From Dysgonomonas mossii DSM 22836 (GTDB lineage: Bacteria > Bacteroidota > Bacteroidia > Bacteroidales > Dysgonomonadaceae), in contig NZ_GL892005.1 in the NCBI RefSeq assembly GCF_000213575.1, positions 1 through 64,000 on the forward strand: a stretch of DNA of 64,000 nt. The letters run 5' to 3'. The notes under the pieces are model-generated. The model saw only the letters and a program-made list of their open reading frames with translations. It had not been told where the DNA came from and made no database searches. Positions 45,769-56,253 of this stretch are shown here, piece by piece (position 1 is the stretch's first letter; every line of letters starts with the position of its first letter). A program made the position numbers and the translations under genes.

Positions 45769-47658
45769 TTACTTTATGAAAAACTTTTTTGAAACTATAT
45801 CGTTGCCTCGTACGACCTGAACTCCTATTATTTTATTACTACCAAGATGGTCGAGGTTAAATTCTGTGTTTTGATTTTTTATTTTCTGATTGGATAATAT
45901 ACGACTTGTCGATACATCAACTATTTGCATAGTTGCATTTTTGTATTCATTTTTTATGTTAACTTTCAGTATACCTCCGCTAACAACAGTTATTTCAATA
46001 TCATCTACTATTTTTTTACTTTCTACAAGGTGATTATCGGTTAGGGAATAATCAGATGCCATAAATGTCTGTCGTTTTCCATTAGGATAAACTAATTGTG
46101 GATAATTCTGATAAAAATTATTTGTTGCCGGTGTTATTCCTGCAAAAGTGCCGTATCCGTCATTTTCCCAAGGGCTTTTCCATGCACATACTCCGCTGTA
46201 ACCATTCCAATATGCATTCAGGTAAGCATTAGCCAAAGTCATATTCCAGCCCGATTCATTTACATTATATCCGGGTGTTTCACCGATAACTACGGCTTTG
46301 TATCCGTCATCCATCCATTCTCCGATAGTTTTATTAAAGAAAGCTCCTGACGATTGCCACTGATACCAGTGCGGAGAATAGAAGTCAAGAAATGCATCAA
46401 GGTCATTGTATCGTGCTCTCAAAGATGCTTCACTATAATTATTGCCTGCATAGGTATCTGCCCATGTCCAACTATTGTATTTGTTGCTATTGCATATAAT
46501 CCACATAGAACCTGATGTAACAGGTTTATTGGTATGTTTATGTATGTAGGAAGCACAGATAGCTATAAATCGTATAACATTATCACGGGATAAATTACCA
46601 CAACTGGCATCCCTCCACATATGTTCTATTTCATTACATATATCATAGCCCATCACATATGGTTCGTCATTATATCGTTTTACAAACGGAACAAGAAAAT
46701 ATTCACAATACCATTTTGTTTTGTTTTCATCATTGATTATTTGCCGGAACTGGCTCCAGCGGGTTGCATTGTAATTGTTAATTACCATATCGAAAGACCA
46801 GAAAGTGGGCATAATATATATTTGTCTTTCTCTGGACAATGCCACAAGCTTGTCCATATCGGTCCAGAACTGTGAGGTAGCGCCTGTAACCAGTCCATCC
46901 CCATTCAACGATGGGCTTGTGTTACCTCCTCCATGTACCCATATCCGAGCCAGATTGATATTGTTTTGTTCGTAACGGCTGAATTCTTCCTGCCACCATT
47001 GGTGGTTATAATTCCTTCCTAAAAAATCGAGACGATAATCATTGTTCCATTGCCATGCAGTATTTATACCGTTGAAGAAAATTTGCTTACCATAGGCATA
47101 GAACTTATTACCGCTGATGGTTACAGTAGGACTGCTAGAATTCACGTTTTTATTAACAAGAGCAATTTCGTCGATATAGAATGAAAAGGCCGGTTTGGAT
47201 TCATAGGCTCCCGGAACTAAACTAATCCTGTTGAATTGCCCGTCCGAAAGCCTGTCTAAAGGTAATATCACATCCTGCCATTGCCCGTTTGCATTGTATT
47301 TTGGATAGGTTTCCCAATCCGACACGGAAGTTCCGGTGGAAGTATTTTCGAGTTTATACACAAATGAGAAGGTTCCTATATTAGCAGACTTTACCCGTAT
47401 TTTAATTCCCGAATAATTAGATTTTGTAAATGTGTTATTCAGGTTAAAATAAATTCCGTTTCCTTCATTATTTGCAGGAACAGAAACAAGACCTGCTTTA
47501 CCAAGACTGCCGTCCGTAGATGTTAGGACATTGATTGACACATTTCCCCACGTATCAAAATTAGACGAAAGATAATTAAAGTTAGATACAATTTTGTTTT
47601 GAGAGCTACTAGTAATTGCAATTAGCAGTAAAATTAAATTAAATATTAGTTTTCTCAT
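45769..47658 (-). CDS. GH5 endo-beta-mannanase with type IX secretion tail
   Basis: 629 residues: signal peptide (to about 20), an N-terminal carbohydrate-binding-like beta domain (about 22-172), a GH5 barrel (about 180-545) with acid/base Glu in DICNEIEH (about 342) and nucleophile Glu in VIGETPGY (about 459), and a C-terminal type-A sorting domain (about 560-629, ending VRGNDIVSKKFFIK). The barrel has the pattern of GH5 subfamily 7 mannanases (IWVHGGGN, WSFDMV). It would be exported by the type IX system to the surface or outside, unlike the lipoprotein enzymes. It lies directly downstream of the methylase-helicase gene. Confidence 0.85.
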   Translation of the reverse strand: MRKLIFNLILLLIAITSSSQNKIVSNFNYLSSNFDTWGNVSINVLTSTDGSLGKAGLVSVPANNEGNGIYFNLNNTFTKSNYSGIKIRVKSANIGTFSFVYKLENTSTGTSVSDWETYPKYNANGQWQDVILPLDRLSDGQFNRISLVPGAYESKPAFSFYIDEIALVNKNVNSSSPTVTISGNKFYAYGKQIFFNGINTAWQWNNDYRLDFLGRNYNHQWWQEEFSRYEQNNINLARIWVHGGGNTSPSLNGDGLVTGATSQFWTDMDKLVALSRERQIYIMPTFWSFDMVINNYNATRWSQFRQIINDENKTKWYCEYFLVPFVKRYNDEPYVMGYDICNEIEHMWRDASCGNLSRDNVIRFIAICASYIHKHTNKPVTSGSMWIICNSNKYNSWTWADTYAGNNYSEASLRARYNDLDAFLDFYSPHWYQWQSSGAFFNKTIGEWMDDGYKAVVIGETPGYNVNESGWNMTLANAYLNAYWNGYSGVCAWKSPWENDGYGTFAGITPATNNFYQNYPQLVYPNGKRQTFMASDYSLTDNHLVESKKIVDDIEITVVSGGILKVNIKNEYKNATMQIVDVSTSRILSNQKIKNQNTEFNLDHLGSNKIIGVQVVRGNDIVSKKFFIK

Positions 47659-47686
47659 GATGATAATGGTTAAAATTAGTATAATG

Positions 47687-47694
47687 CAAACCTA
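47687..47694 (-). promoter_or_regulatory. Promoter -7 element for the GH5 gene
   Basis: Minus strand TAGGTTTG fits TAnnTTTG, 28 bases before the GH5 start, with a TTTG 14 bases further up (47709-47712), closer than usual for -33. Confidence 0.45.
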
Positions 47695-47765
47695 AACACA
47701 CTAATTGACAAACAATTATACTATATAACTAAATGTTAATACTTTTCTGAAAATTAATTTTATAA

Positions 47766-50700
47766 TTATATTTTTATACCTCTTGATTTATTTTGATTCC
47801 CAGTATCAGGCTTTGCCATAATTATCCTATCAGGATTAGCATCTATTATATCTTTGATAGATAATATTTTTCCTGAATGTCTATCAGGTTCTTCACTATT
47901 CATTTTTAAAGCAGACAATTCTAGTTTCCTTTCAGGGATTGTTGTATTGGTTATTAATTCCTGATTCCTATTCTCCAAGCTTAAATTAATCTGCCTGCTC
48001 AATGAATCAAGTTGCGATTTCAAGTCCTTCAATTCTGGCTCTTTCTTCCAAGTTGCCATCATCACCTCTTTCAATACAGGTAAATCCTTTTCCAATTTTT
48101 GATTGTCCGATTGGTATTTCTCAATCAAAGCAGGTATTCGATCCAAAGCTTTCAGGAAGTTGGTTGAAGCCAATATCGGATCAGTAGCAATATGCCCATT
48201 GTTGTACGAATACTTGATATTTCCCTCTCCCTCGATAAAGAAGCGGTTATCCTTAAACATCGAGCCTTCCTTCTGGCTATCCTCCGTTTTGACAAGTATT
48301 TTAAAGTCATACAATTCTCCGATTTTAAAGTATTCGCCATTGGTTCGGGCATTATTGGCCAGTTGATTGAGTTTATCTCCGATAGCATTCAGATCAGTAG
48401 TGTTCAGATTATCCAATTTTATCGGATTGAGTTTATTGCCCTCCTTGTCCATCTGTACCTTTTCATTGAATTGTTTCAGGTCTTTTGTCATCCTTGCTAC
48501 CATTTCAGAGTTACTGTCTACTGTACGGGTAATATCCTCAAACTTATAAATAGCCGAAGACTTGCTGCGGTTAAATGCCTGCCGTTCGCTTTCCAACGAT
48601 GCTATTTTCTTTTCCAACTTGGCTTTTTCCAACAGGTCAGTATTACCTGATAATACAGCCACATACTCCGAAAAGTTCATACCCGAACCTTCGTCCAAAC
48701 TACCTTCGTCAATGGTACGGGTAGCCATATTGTTTGTCTTTAGCTGATTGATAAACAACTGTTTGTTTTGTAATAGATTGAACTTATATGAATCGAGGCT
48801 TTTTTCAACCGCATAAATCAATACATCCACTTTATTATCTGCATACAGCTTGGCTATCTCATTACCTTTACGAATAGCCCGTCCATCCCGTTGATTGAGG
48901 TCAGACGGTCTCCACGGCGTATCTAAATGATGGATTGCGACAGCCCGCCTTTGTGCATTCACTCCCGTTCCCAGCATAGAGGTAGAGCCAAACAATACCC
49001 TGATACGTCCTGCGTTCATCGCTTCTATCATCGTTTTTCTGGCATTATCTGTCTTAGCTTCCTGTATAAAGCGTATCTCATGGGCAGGAATTTTGTGATC
49101 CTCAATGAGCTTGCGTTTTATCTCTGAATATGGATTCCATTCATTGGGCTTATAGGTCCCTAAATCAGAGAATACAAACTGTGTCCCTTTTTCTTTTGCG
49201 TATTTATTATAATACTCCGCTATCTTAGCTGCACAATGGGATGCTTTATTATCGACATGGTCCCCATAAGACATATCTATCATACGCATATCTAACGACA
49301 TCTTTCGGGCATAATCTGTTGCTATCAACATTTTTGCCTTTTCTTCTTTTTCAGATAGAGGTTGCCTACCTAGTATCGTAGCGTCTCCTGTTTCAGCAAA
49401 GCGCATCAGTTTCTCTATAAAGATTTCCTGTTGTGGTGTAGGAGGAATATTATACAATACTTCATTCTTTTCGGGTCTGTCTATCCCTATATCCCTTGCT
49501 GTACGGAAGTCTGTTATCTCCGAATAGAAGGATGCCAGTTCAGGCACTTTAATAAAATACCGGAATCGTTCTTTCTGTACTATCTGGTTGGTAACAGAAA
49601 ACTCATAGTCCGTTGTTTTCTTGGCAAAGACAGCTGCCCATGCATCAAAGGAATTGATGCCCTGCTTTTCCAGTTCCTTTGGACGCAGGTATTTGAAAAG
49701 AAGATATAATTCCGTTAAGGAGTTTGATATTGTTGTTCCCGATAAAAATGTTGCTCCTAAATCTTTATCCCTTCTTTCCTGTATGGTACGGATAGCAAAG
49801 AGCATATTCATGGCCCGCTGGCTTCCTTCGGGATTGCCTAATCCTGCTACACGGTCATGCCTTGTGGTAAAGGTGAGGTTCTTGAACTGGTGGCTTTCAT
49901 CTATAAAGAGATGGTCTATACCCATCATCTTAAAGTCTACGACATCATCGGTCCTGTCTTTAATCTGTTCGGCCAGGTTGCTTAGCTTTACTTCCAGATT
50001 GGCCTTTCGTTTTTCCAATCCCCGGAGCATCATTTTGGATATATCTTTTCCCTGACTACGTAATACATTCAGGTTTTCTTCTACCGAATCCAGCTCTGCC
50101 TGAAATATCTCCTGCTGCATTTCCGGTGATTGGGGTATCTTTCCGAACTGGTCATGGGTAAGGATAACTGCATCCCAAGAGTTATTCTTTATATCATTGA
50201 ATATCTTTACCCTTTTCTGTGGAGTAAAGTCTTCTTTCCCGGGATAGAGTATCTTAGCATTGGGATATGCTGTGCGGAAGGTAGAAGCTATTTCATGTAC
50301 ATTGGCTTTCAATCCTATAATCATGGGTTTATTAGCCTGTCCTAATCGCTTCATCTCATAAGCAGCTGTACACATGATGAGTGTTTTTCCTGCACCAACC
50401 TCGTGGTCACAGATTCCTCCTCCGTTTTGCTTGAGCATCCATACACAATCCTTTTGGGACTGGTATAGGTCAGGAATACCCAAGCCCTTCAAATCCAGCC
50501 CGGGAAAGGTTTGGTGTGAACCTTCATATTGGGGACGTACAAAGCAGTTGAACTTGCGGTTATAGGAATCAGCCAGTTTATTTTTAAATTCGGGTGATTG
50601 CTGGTCTAGCCAGTCGGTGAAGCCGTTGCGGATTTCATCGATCTTGGTATTGGCCATCTGTATGGCTTGCCCGTCCGGCACTTTTACATCTTTATCTTCT

Positions 50701-53360
50701 CCCGTATCGGGGTCCGTAACTTTGATTGTTTTAGTAATATTAGGTGTTGTATTGAGCAGGGCGTGCGTTAAGAGATGAATACCTGTATATAACCTGTTCT
50801 CACTCTGTACGGCAAACTTTTCATTGATAATCATATTACTCCTGTCCGCTTTGACAGTAAAGTCATCACGGGAAGCATAATAGGATATATTGACATCCGT
50901 TTCAAAGAGTTTACCCATATAGTCTTCATAGACTCCCGTATCAATCCAACGCTCCCCGAAATTGAAGTCCAGTTCTTCAAAACGTATCGGTTGCGGTATA
51001 GCTTCCTGTAATGCTTTTAGTGATGTTTGTGAAGGAATATCATCGGGATGATTTTGCAGATAGTGTTCAATGGCTTCTGATTTTTCTATAACATTGCCTG
51101 CAATAAACCTGTCGCTGACTTCATAATTTTGAACTAAGGGATTAAAATAGATACGTCCTTGCAAGTCTGAAACGATTTCTTCCTGTTGTTTTCCATCCAT
51201 CAGGGATAGCATATAATCGATATCCACTTCCCCATACTTATTCAAAGAAGCTATCAGGGCTTCATCTGAAGTGTCGGCAACAGTAATTTCATTGGGATTG
51301 AAGGCCACAGGCATAGAAAAGATATCGGCTTTAATGAAGGCCCCTCCAACCTCCCCAAAGGGGAGGCTCTGTTTCCCCACTTCGGGGGAGTAGGGGGCGC
51401 GTCTTTCTAATGATAGTATCTCCCTGCCTCCGGCATCCATCTTGATAACATCGAGGTTCTTCTTATCATTGAGATGCCCATAACGGCGTACAAAAGAATC
51501 ATAGTACAGGTTCAGGTTGCCACGCAGAGAAGCGTGTTCGGTCAGATGCTCGGCTTCATGATTGTATAGTTTATGATAAGTATCGCGTATCTCTATATAG
51601 CGACTAATCTTAGTTCGTTGGTCAAATGCAACATCCAGTGCCTGAAACTCGGCATCGTCCCGGTAGCGTTCTTTTAAGAAGCCTACTTGTCCATTATCTT
51701 CAACCAGAGAGCCTCTTTTGTGGAACTCAAAAAGTTCGCCCGAATAAGGACGAGGTTCAAAAGAGCGTTTGCGTTCTTCCTGCCGTTTTTGTTCTTGTCG
51801 AAGCCTTTCCTGCTGTTCGGCTATTCGTGCATCGGCTATGGGATAAAGCCCCTCCTGACCTCCCCGAGGGGGAGGAGCAGAATTTCCCTTTGGTGGATTC
51901 TGGGAATTTTCTTTGGAAAACATACTAAGCTGTACAGGTTTTCCTTTCGATACAGGTTTCTTTCTGTTTCTGACAGGTTTTACCTGTGTCCGTTCTTCCT
52001 GTGTAAAACCGAATAAATCATATAAGGAAATAACCGGATCGGAAACATTGACTTCCAATGCCTGATAGCTCGTTTTCTCTTTTTTTACATCTGTTTCGAT
52101 ACCTAAATCTTCAGGGCTGGGTTGCTCATCCCATAATTGCCGTTCTTTTTCTGCGGTATATGCTCCGAACTCCCTTATATCTTCTGCATTGGGCAGGTTA
52201 TTCTTAACTGCATGAGTATTGTATAAATCAAGATTGAGGTTATCTCTCAAATCGGCATTCAGCATTTTTTGCATAGTTTCGGCTATACCGTCCATTCCTC
52301 CTTCATGGATAAATACCTGTGCCGGTTTCCCATATGGGTCGGTATCTATAAATGCTTTTGTTTGTACTACCCGAACATGATTATAGAAGTAATCGTTGTT
52401 GTATATACCGGTTATTGGTAATGGTGTACTTCGGACAAATAATTTTTCTCCGAAATTCAATTCTTCTTTAGCTGTATTCTTTTGCAATAAAATCAGGTCA
52501 CTTCCAACTTCTGTTCCCGCATAATCGGTAAAGAGGTTATTGGGCAGACGTATAGCTGATACAAGGTTTGTATTTTCCATCAACCACTTGCGTACTGGCT
52601 CGTTATTGGGAGAATTCATTACTCCCTGAGAGGTGATAAATGCCATAATACCACCTTCCCGCAACGATTCCACTCCTTTTACAAAGAAATAATTGTGTAT
52701 AGCTCTGGTAGAATCACGATGCAGTGCATCCTGTTTCATAAAGCTGGCATCAAAAACACTCATATCTCCGAATGGAATATTGGAGGAAACTACATCGAAG
52801 TAGTTATTGTATCTGCTCTCGATAGTTTCAAAGCCTTCAATCTTTACTTTGTCTTCCGGTTGGAGATGCGATAGAAGTTTTCCGGTCAGCAGGTCTTTTT
52901 CAAAACAGAATTTCTCCGTATCATCATTAGAAAATGCTTTTGGAAACTCGCCCATTCCGGCAGAAGGATCAAGAAAACGGTTTACTTCTATCCCTGCATC
53001 TTTTAGTGTACCGGCTATTGTTTGTACTACTTCGGGAGGTGTATAGAATGCAGTAAGCACCGAATTCTTGATGCTATTGAAGTATTGCTTATATTCCTTT
53101 TCTGATGAGGCGTTATCCCTGATAACCCGGTGTAGTTCAGCAACCATTGGGAACAGTTCCAGTTCTGATTTTGCCCATGCAGAAGTATCAGCTAGAGAGT
53201 TTGCAGGATTGAGGACACATTTAAGTCCTCCGAATCCCGAATAGCCCTGCATTATTGCTCTTTCCTCATCGGTAGCTGTCCTATGCTCTCTTTCGATAGC
53301 AAAGACAGTACGGATGGCTTCGATATTGGCACGAAGGTGAGTCTTCTTATTATAACTCAT
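47766..53360 (-). CDS. ICE methylase-helicase (N6 DNA methylase plus SNF2-like)
   Basis: About 1864 residues. The frame opens at 53381, but the ATG at 53360 gives the family-typical [20 protein letters not shown]. An N-terminal N6 methylase domain has motif I DPSAGMGE (about 131) and NIPFG (about 200); a SNF2-type helicase has GAGKT (about 990), DESH (about 1153) and GTGVNAQRR with the arginine motif QRDGRAIR near 1510. It matches the large BmhA-like proteins of Bacteroides ICEs, of uncertain role (maintenance, defence evasion). Two Pro/Gly-rich inserts encoded by a palindromic repeat interrupt the middle region. Its start overlaps the DUF1896 gene end by 11 bases. Confidence 0.88.
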   Translation of the reverse strand: MSYNKKTHLRANIEAIRTVFAIEREHRTATDEERAIMQGYSGFGGLKCVLNPANSLADTSAWAKSELELFPMVAELHRVIRDNASSEKEYKQYFNSIKNSVLTAFYTPPEVVQTIAGTLKDAGIEVNRFLDPSAGMGEFPKAFSNDDTEKFCFEKDLLTGKLLSHLQPEDKVKIEGFETIESRYNNYFDVVSSNIPFGDMSVFDASFMKQDALHRDSTRAIHNYFFVKGVESLREGGIMAFITSQGVMNSPNNEPVRKWLMENTNLVSAIRLPNNLFTDYAGTEVGSDLILLQKNTAKEELNFGEKLFVRSTPLPITGIYNNDYFYNHVRVVQTKAFIDTDPYGKPAQVFIHEGGMDGIAETMQKMLNADLRDNLNLDLYNTHAVKNNLPNAEDIREFGAYTAEKERQLWDEQPSPEDLGIETDVKKEKTSYQALEVNVSDPVISLYDLFGFTQEERTQVKPVRNRKKPVSKGKPVQLSMFSKENSQNPPKGNSAPPPRGGQEGLYPIADARIAEQQERLRQEQKRQEERKRSFEPRPYSGELFEFHKRGSLVEDNGQVGFLKERYRDDAEFQALDVAFDQRTKISRYIEIRDTYHKLYNHEAEHLTEHASLRGNLNLYYDSFVRRYGHLNDKKNLDVIKMDAGGREILSLERRAPYSPEVGKQSLPFGEVGGAFIKADIFSMPVAFNPNEITVADTSDEALIASLNKYGEVDIDYMLSLMDGKQQEEIVSDLQGRIYFNPLVQNYEVSDRFIAGNVIEKSEAIEHYLQNHPDDIPSQTSLKALQEAIPQPIRFEELDFNFGERWIDTGVYEDYMGKLFETDVNISYYASRDDFTVKADRSNMIINEKFAVQSENRLYTGIHLLTHALLNTTPNITKTIKVTDPDTGEDKDVKVPDGQAIQMANTKIDEIRNGFTDWLDQQSPEFKNKLADSYNRKFNCFVRPQYEGSHQTFPGLDLKGLGIPDLYQSQKDCVWMLKQNGGGICDHEVGAGKTLIMCTAAYEMKRLGQANKPMIIGLKANVHEIASTFRTAYPNAKILYPGKEDFTPQKRVKIFNDIKNNSWDAVILTHDQFGKIPQSPEMQQEIFQAELDSVEENLNVLRSQGKDISKMMLRGLEKRKANLEVKLSNLAEQIKDRTDDVVDFKMMGIDHLFIDESHQFKNLTFTTRHDRVAGLGNPEGSQRAMNMLFAIRTIQERRDKDLGATFLSGTTISNSLTELYLLFKYLRPKELEKQGINSFDAWAAVFAKKTTDYEFSVTNQIVQKERFRYFIKVPELASFYSEITDFRTARDIGIDRPEKNEVLYNIPPTPQQEIFIEKLMRFAETGDATILGRQPLSEKEEKAKMLIATDYARKMSLDMRMIDMSYGDHVDNKASHCAAKIAEYYNKYAKEKGTQFVFSDLGTYKPNEWNPYSEIKRKLIEDHKIPAHEIRFIQEAKTDNARKTMIEAMNAGRIRVLFGSTSMLGTGVNAQRRAVAIHHLDTPWRPSDLNQRDGRAIRKGNEIAKLYADNKVDVLIYAVEKSLDSYKFNLLQNKQLFINQLKTNNMATRTIDEGSLDEGSGMNFSEYVAVLSGNTDLLEKAKLEKKIASLESERQAFNRSKSSAIYKFEDITRTVDSNSEMVARMTKDLKQFNEKVQMDKEGNKLNPIKLDNLNTTDLNAIGDKLNQLANNARTNGEYFKIGELYDFKILVKTEDSQKEGSMFKDNRFFIEGEGNIKYSYNNGHIATDPILASTNFLKALDRIPALIEKYQSDNQKLEKDLPVLKEVMMATWKKEPELKDLKSQLDSLSRQINLSLENRNQELITNTTIPERKLELSALKMNSEEPDRHSGKILSIKDIIDANPDRIIMAKPDTGNQNKSRGIKI
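51340..51400. repeat. Palindromic repeat within the methylase-helicase, copy A
   Basis: GCCCCTCC, two bases, then CCTCCCC-AAA-GGGGAGG (51350-51366), followed by a second G/C palindromic part (CCCCACTTCGGGGG). It is much more G+C-rich than its surroundings and is read in frame as an insert around [19 protein letters not shown]. Confidence 0.65.
51847..51880. repeat. Palindromic repeat within the methylase-helicase, copy B
   Basis: GCCCCTCC, three bases, then CCTCCCC-GAG-GGGGAGG (51859-51875): same arms and order as copy A. In frame it encodes the insert around [13 protein letters not shown]. These two copies are the only ones noticed in the window. Confidence 0.65.
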
Positions 53361-53799
53361 TTTCTTCCAGCCATAAGTCAATAAATCCTGTTAATTCAGT
53401 ATAGAGTTCATCATATTCGGGAGAATAAGCGAACTCATCGGAGATAGGATATTGTAGGAACAGGAACTCACATTGTGATAGAATACATATGGCATAATCT
53501 TTTGCCTCGCTTTGCGGAACAATATCGGAGAACTCATTCCACAATACATTGACAATAGTATCATGCTTGGAGAATAGTAGTCCTTTGAACAATGTCAGAT
53601 TTGCCAGTTCTTCAGCTTCGGCCTGCGATAGTCTTTCTTTTATCGCATTGGAATAGGCTTCGGATGCTTCATCAGCTCTGGTTTTGATAAATTCTGTATC
53701 GGATGCCAGATGCGGATGACATTCTTTGAGATAGGAAAGAAGAGTTAATCTGTAATAGGATAACTCCATGGTGTTATTCTGATTCTTATTCTGTATCAT
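53350..53799 (-). CDS. DUF1896 protein
   Basis: 149 residues (139 if the second ATG at 53769, giving [14 protein letters not shown], is used, which better fits the family). It matches DUF1896 ([53 protein letters not shown]), a protein of unknown function always found next to the methylase-helicase in these ICEs. Overlap with the methylase-helicase start points to joint expression. Confidence 0.85.
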   Translation of the reverse strand: MIQNKNQNNTMELSYYRLTLLSYLKECHPHLASDTEFIKTRADEASEAYSNAIKERLSQAEAEELANLTLFKGLLFSKHDTIVNVLWNEFSDIVPQSEAKDYAICILSQCEFLFLQYPISDEFAYSPEYDELYTELTGFIDLWLEENEL

Positions 53800-53898
53800 A
53801 ATTATATTTTTTTGATTGTTGGAGAATTGGAATTATGCCTACCTTTGTTTTATTCAGGTTATTTACTCCGTTTTCGGATATATGTCGGGAGGCATATC

Positions 53899-53957
53899 GG
53901 GTTAGACCGGATAGCTTGGATAATTAGCTAGGCACTTGGGATGGATACCCAAGTGCC
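53899..53957 (-). promoter_or_regulatory. Leader of DUF1896/methylase-helicase: hairpin and ICE motif
   Basis: In gene sense: a perfect 10-bp hairpin GGCACTTGGG/CCCAAGTGCC (53931-53957), then GCTAATTATCCAA (53916-53928), then GTCTAACCC (53899-53907). The hairpin lies after the topB stop and may weaken read-through. The motif order is that of the traE leader. Confidence 0.55.
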
Positions 53958-53987
53958 GTTTGTTTGGAGGGAGTCACAGGCCCTTTG

Positions 53988-56123
53988 TTACTGCTTTTTC
54001 TTCGATTTATTACTTCTTTGCTTATTGTCAGCAAAGATGAATTTTACATTATACTCTTCATCTAATACCAAAGAAGCATCGAAGTCTTTCCCCGCCTTGC
54101 TTTTGAACCCTTTTATCGGTCCAATCTTTTGACCTTTACATAATTCGGTAACCTGAGTATCATTCAGTGTTTTCCCCGATTTGTTCCTGAAAAGTACAAA
54201 ATCGCAGTTTTCATTCTTGCATCGGGCAACCATCGGATAGATTCGGATATTTCCTTCTTTACATTTCGGGCAGGATATTTCCGATTGCTTTTCCCGGAAT
54301 ACAATATTGGAGGATAACAATTCTCCCGTTACCTGCGAGGTATAGACACCAATGCTCTTCATAAAAGTATCTGCATCAAACTCGCCTCTTTCTATTTTAG
54401 CCAGTGTTTCCTCCCACATCCCTGTCATTTCCACATCGGCTATTTTCATCGATTTGACAATCCCATAGATAGCCAGTCCTTTCTCTGTCGGCATAAGGGA
54501 TTTTTCTTTTCGGAAGATATATCCTCTTGTTATCAGTGTTTCGATGATAGATGCACGGGTAGCAGGTGTTCCCAAACCACAATCCTTCATGGATTTTCGT
54601 TGTGCCTCATCATCCAGCTCTTTTCCTGCATTTTCCATTGCCGTCAATAAGGAACTTTCGGTATATAGCTGTTTCGGCTTGGTTTGTTTCTCAATCAATA
54701 CACTTGACGTAGCCAGTATGTTATCTCCTTCATTAAATGCAGGTAAACGGACAGAAGTGTTTTCTTCTGAATCTGTTTGCTTTTCTCCGTTATCCTTTGC
54801 CGGTTGTTCGGAAAGAATAGCACGCCATCCGGCTTTAATAATCACCGAGCCTTTGGCTTCGAAATCCAAGTTGTTTGATGTGAATATAATTCTTACCTGT
54901 TCCTTACTGCATTTTGGAGAAATGGCTTCCAGCATACGTCCTGCAATCAGGTCATATATTTTACGTTCATCCTTTACTATATCATGGGCATAGGTTTCTG
55001 TGATAAGCAGGGCATGATGATCTGTTACTTTCTTATCATTGACTCCCTGTTTATTCAGGTTGCCTTTTTGCAGTTCTGTTGCATAGGTTACAAATAAAGG
55101 ATGTATTTTCAGGCATCGAAGTAACTCGGGTATTTGCTCAAATACATCTTCAGAGATATAACGGCTTCCTGTTCGGGGATAAGTAATCAGTTTCTTTTCA
55201 TAAAGAGTCTGAGCCAGACTTAGTGTTTTGTCTGCCGAGAAACCATATAATTGGTTGGCTTTCTTTTGTAAGCCTGTCAGGTCGAAGAACAGGGGAGCTT
55301 CTTCTGTTACATTCTTTCGTTCAACCGATTTTACCTCAGCCTGTGGATTACTCTTCAATAATTCATAGAGCTGGTCGGCATCTTTTTTCTTGTCAAATTT
55401 ATCTTTGGAATAGGCTTTAAATGTGATATTGTCTTTCTCTATTCCTAATGCCAGTTGCCAGTAGGTCTGAGGCACGAATTGTTTGTTTTCCTTATAGCGG
55501 GAACATATCATGGCTAATGTTGGTGCCTGTACCCGCCCCAGTGAATAGATACCTTCTCCGACAGTAATACTTAATGCCTGGCTGGCATTGATGCCAACAA
55601 GCCAATCGGCTTCACTCCGAGATTTGGCTGCTTTGTACAAATTATCATAATCAGTTCCGGTTTTCAGATTCTTTAATCCTTCACGAATAGCCTCTTCAGT
55701 CAAAGAACTTATCCATAAACGGTCAAAAGGTTTGGTTGATCCTAAGTAAGAATAGATGAGCCTAAAGATAAGCTCCCCTTCACGTCCGGCGTCAGTGGCG
55801 ACGATTATCTTATCGCATTCATCAAAGACATTCTTTACAATTTTAAGTTGCTTTAATGCACCGGGATCGGCTTTATAGCCTTTTTCTCCTTTTACCTGAC
55901 GGGGTTGGAGGGTAAATGTTTCGGGAATAATCGGAAGATTCTCCCTTTTGAATCCTTTGAATCCGTAACCTTCGGGCATGGATAGTCCTACGAGATGTCC
56001 CAATGCCCATGTTACAAGATAGCCGTTACCATACAAGTAACCGTCTTTTTTTTCGTTTGCCCCAACGATAGCCGCTATTTCACGGGCTACGCTTGGTTTT
56101 TCTGCTATTATAGCTGTTTTCAT
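53988..56123 (-). CDS. topB: DNA topoisomerase III
   Basis: 711 residues of type IA topoisomerase: Toprim start AIIAEKPSVAREIA (about 3-16), DAGREGE (about 104), the catalytic Tyr in ITYPRTGSRY (about 314), and a C-terminal zinc-ribbon-like part CPKC...CKNENC (about 617-645), with a last domain like the C-terminal repeats in DUF3945 proteins (GFKSKAGKDFDASLVLDEEY). It relaxes and decatenates DNA and is a standard part of the ICE maintenance block. The gene is preceded by a leader with the recurring motif. Confidence 0.92.
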   Translation of the reverse strand: MKTAIIAEKPSVAREIAAIVGANEKKDGYLYGNGYLVTWALGHLVGLSMPEGYGFKGFKRENLPIIPETFTLQPRQVKGEKGYKADPGALKQLKIVKNVFDECDKIIVATDAGREGELIFRLIYSYLGSTKPFDRLWISSLTEEAIREGLKNLKTGTDYDNLYKAAKSRSEADWLVGINASQALSITVGEGIYSLGRVQAPTLAMICSRYKENKQFVPQTYWQLALGIEKDNITFKAYSKDKFDKKKDADQLYELLKSNPQAEVKSVERKNVTEEAPLFFDLTGLQKKANQLYGFSADKTLSLAQTLYEKKLITYPRTGSRYISEDVFEQIPELLRCLKIHPLFVTYATELQKGNLNKQGVNDKKVTDHHALLITETYAHDIVKDERKIYDLIAGRMLEAISPKCSKEQVRIIFTSNNLDFEAKGSVIIKAGWRAILSEQPAKDNGEKQTDSEENTSVRLPAFNEGDNILATSSVLIEKQTKPKQLYTESSLLTAMENAGKELDDEAQRKSMKDCGLGTPATRASIIETLITRGYIFRKEKSLMPTEKGLAIYGIVKSMKIADVEMTGMWEETLAKIERGEFDADTFMKSIGVYTSQVTGELLSSNIVFREKQSEISCPKCKEGNIRIYPMVARCKNENCDFVLFRNKSGKTLNDTQVTELCKGQKIGPIKGFKSKAGKDFDASLVLDEEYNVKFIFADNKQRSNKSKKKQ

Positions 56124-56187
56124 ATTTGTTTTTTGTTAGAATGGATAAGTTTTACTGGATAAGATATTTATCGCGACTCGGCATAGT

Positions 56188-56238
56188 TCAAACAGGGTTT
56201 GACTCTGCTCTCGCTGCTCTAAATATTGGATAATTAGC
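56188..56238 (-). promoter_or_regulatory. topB leader with recurring ICE motif and hairpin
   Basis: GCTAATTATCCAA (56226-56238), then GTCAAACCC (56195-56203; one change from GTCTAACCC) within a small hairpin TCAAAC/GTTTGA (56188-56202), about 65 bases before topB. It begins just after the DUF3945 stop. Confidence 0.5.
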
Positions 56239-56253
56239 CTGAAATAGAGGGAA

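Noticed and set aside
47766-53381. Insertion sequences or transposases in the ICE
   Set aside because: No transposase-like frame was found anywhere in the window, so the cargo seems not to have entered with a recognisable IS.
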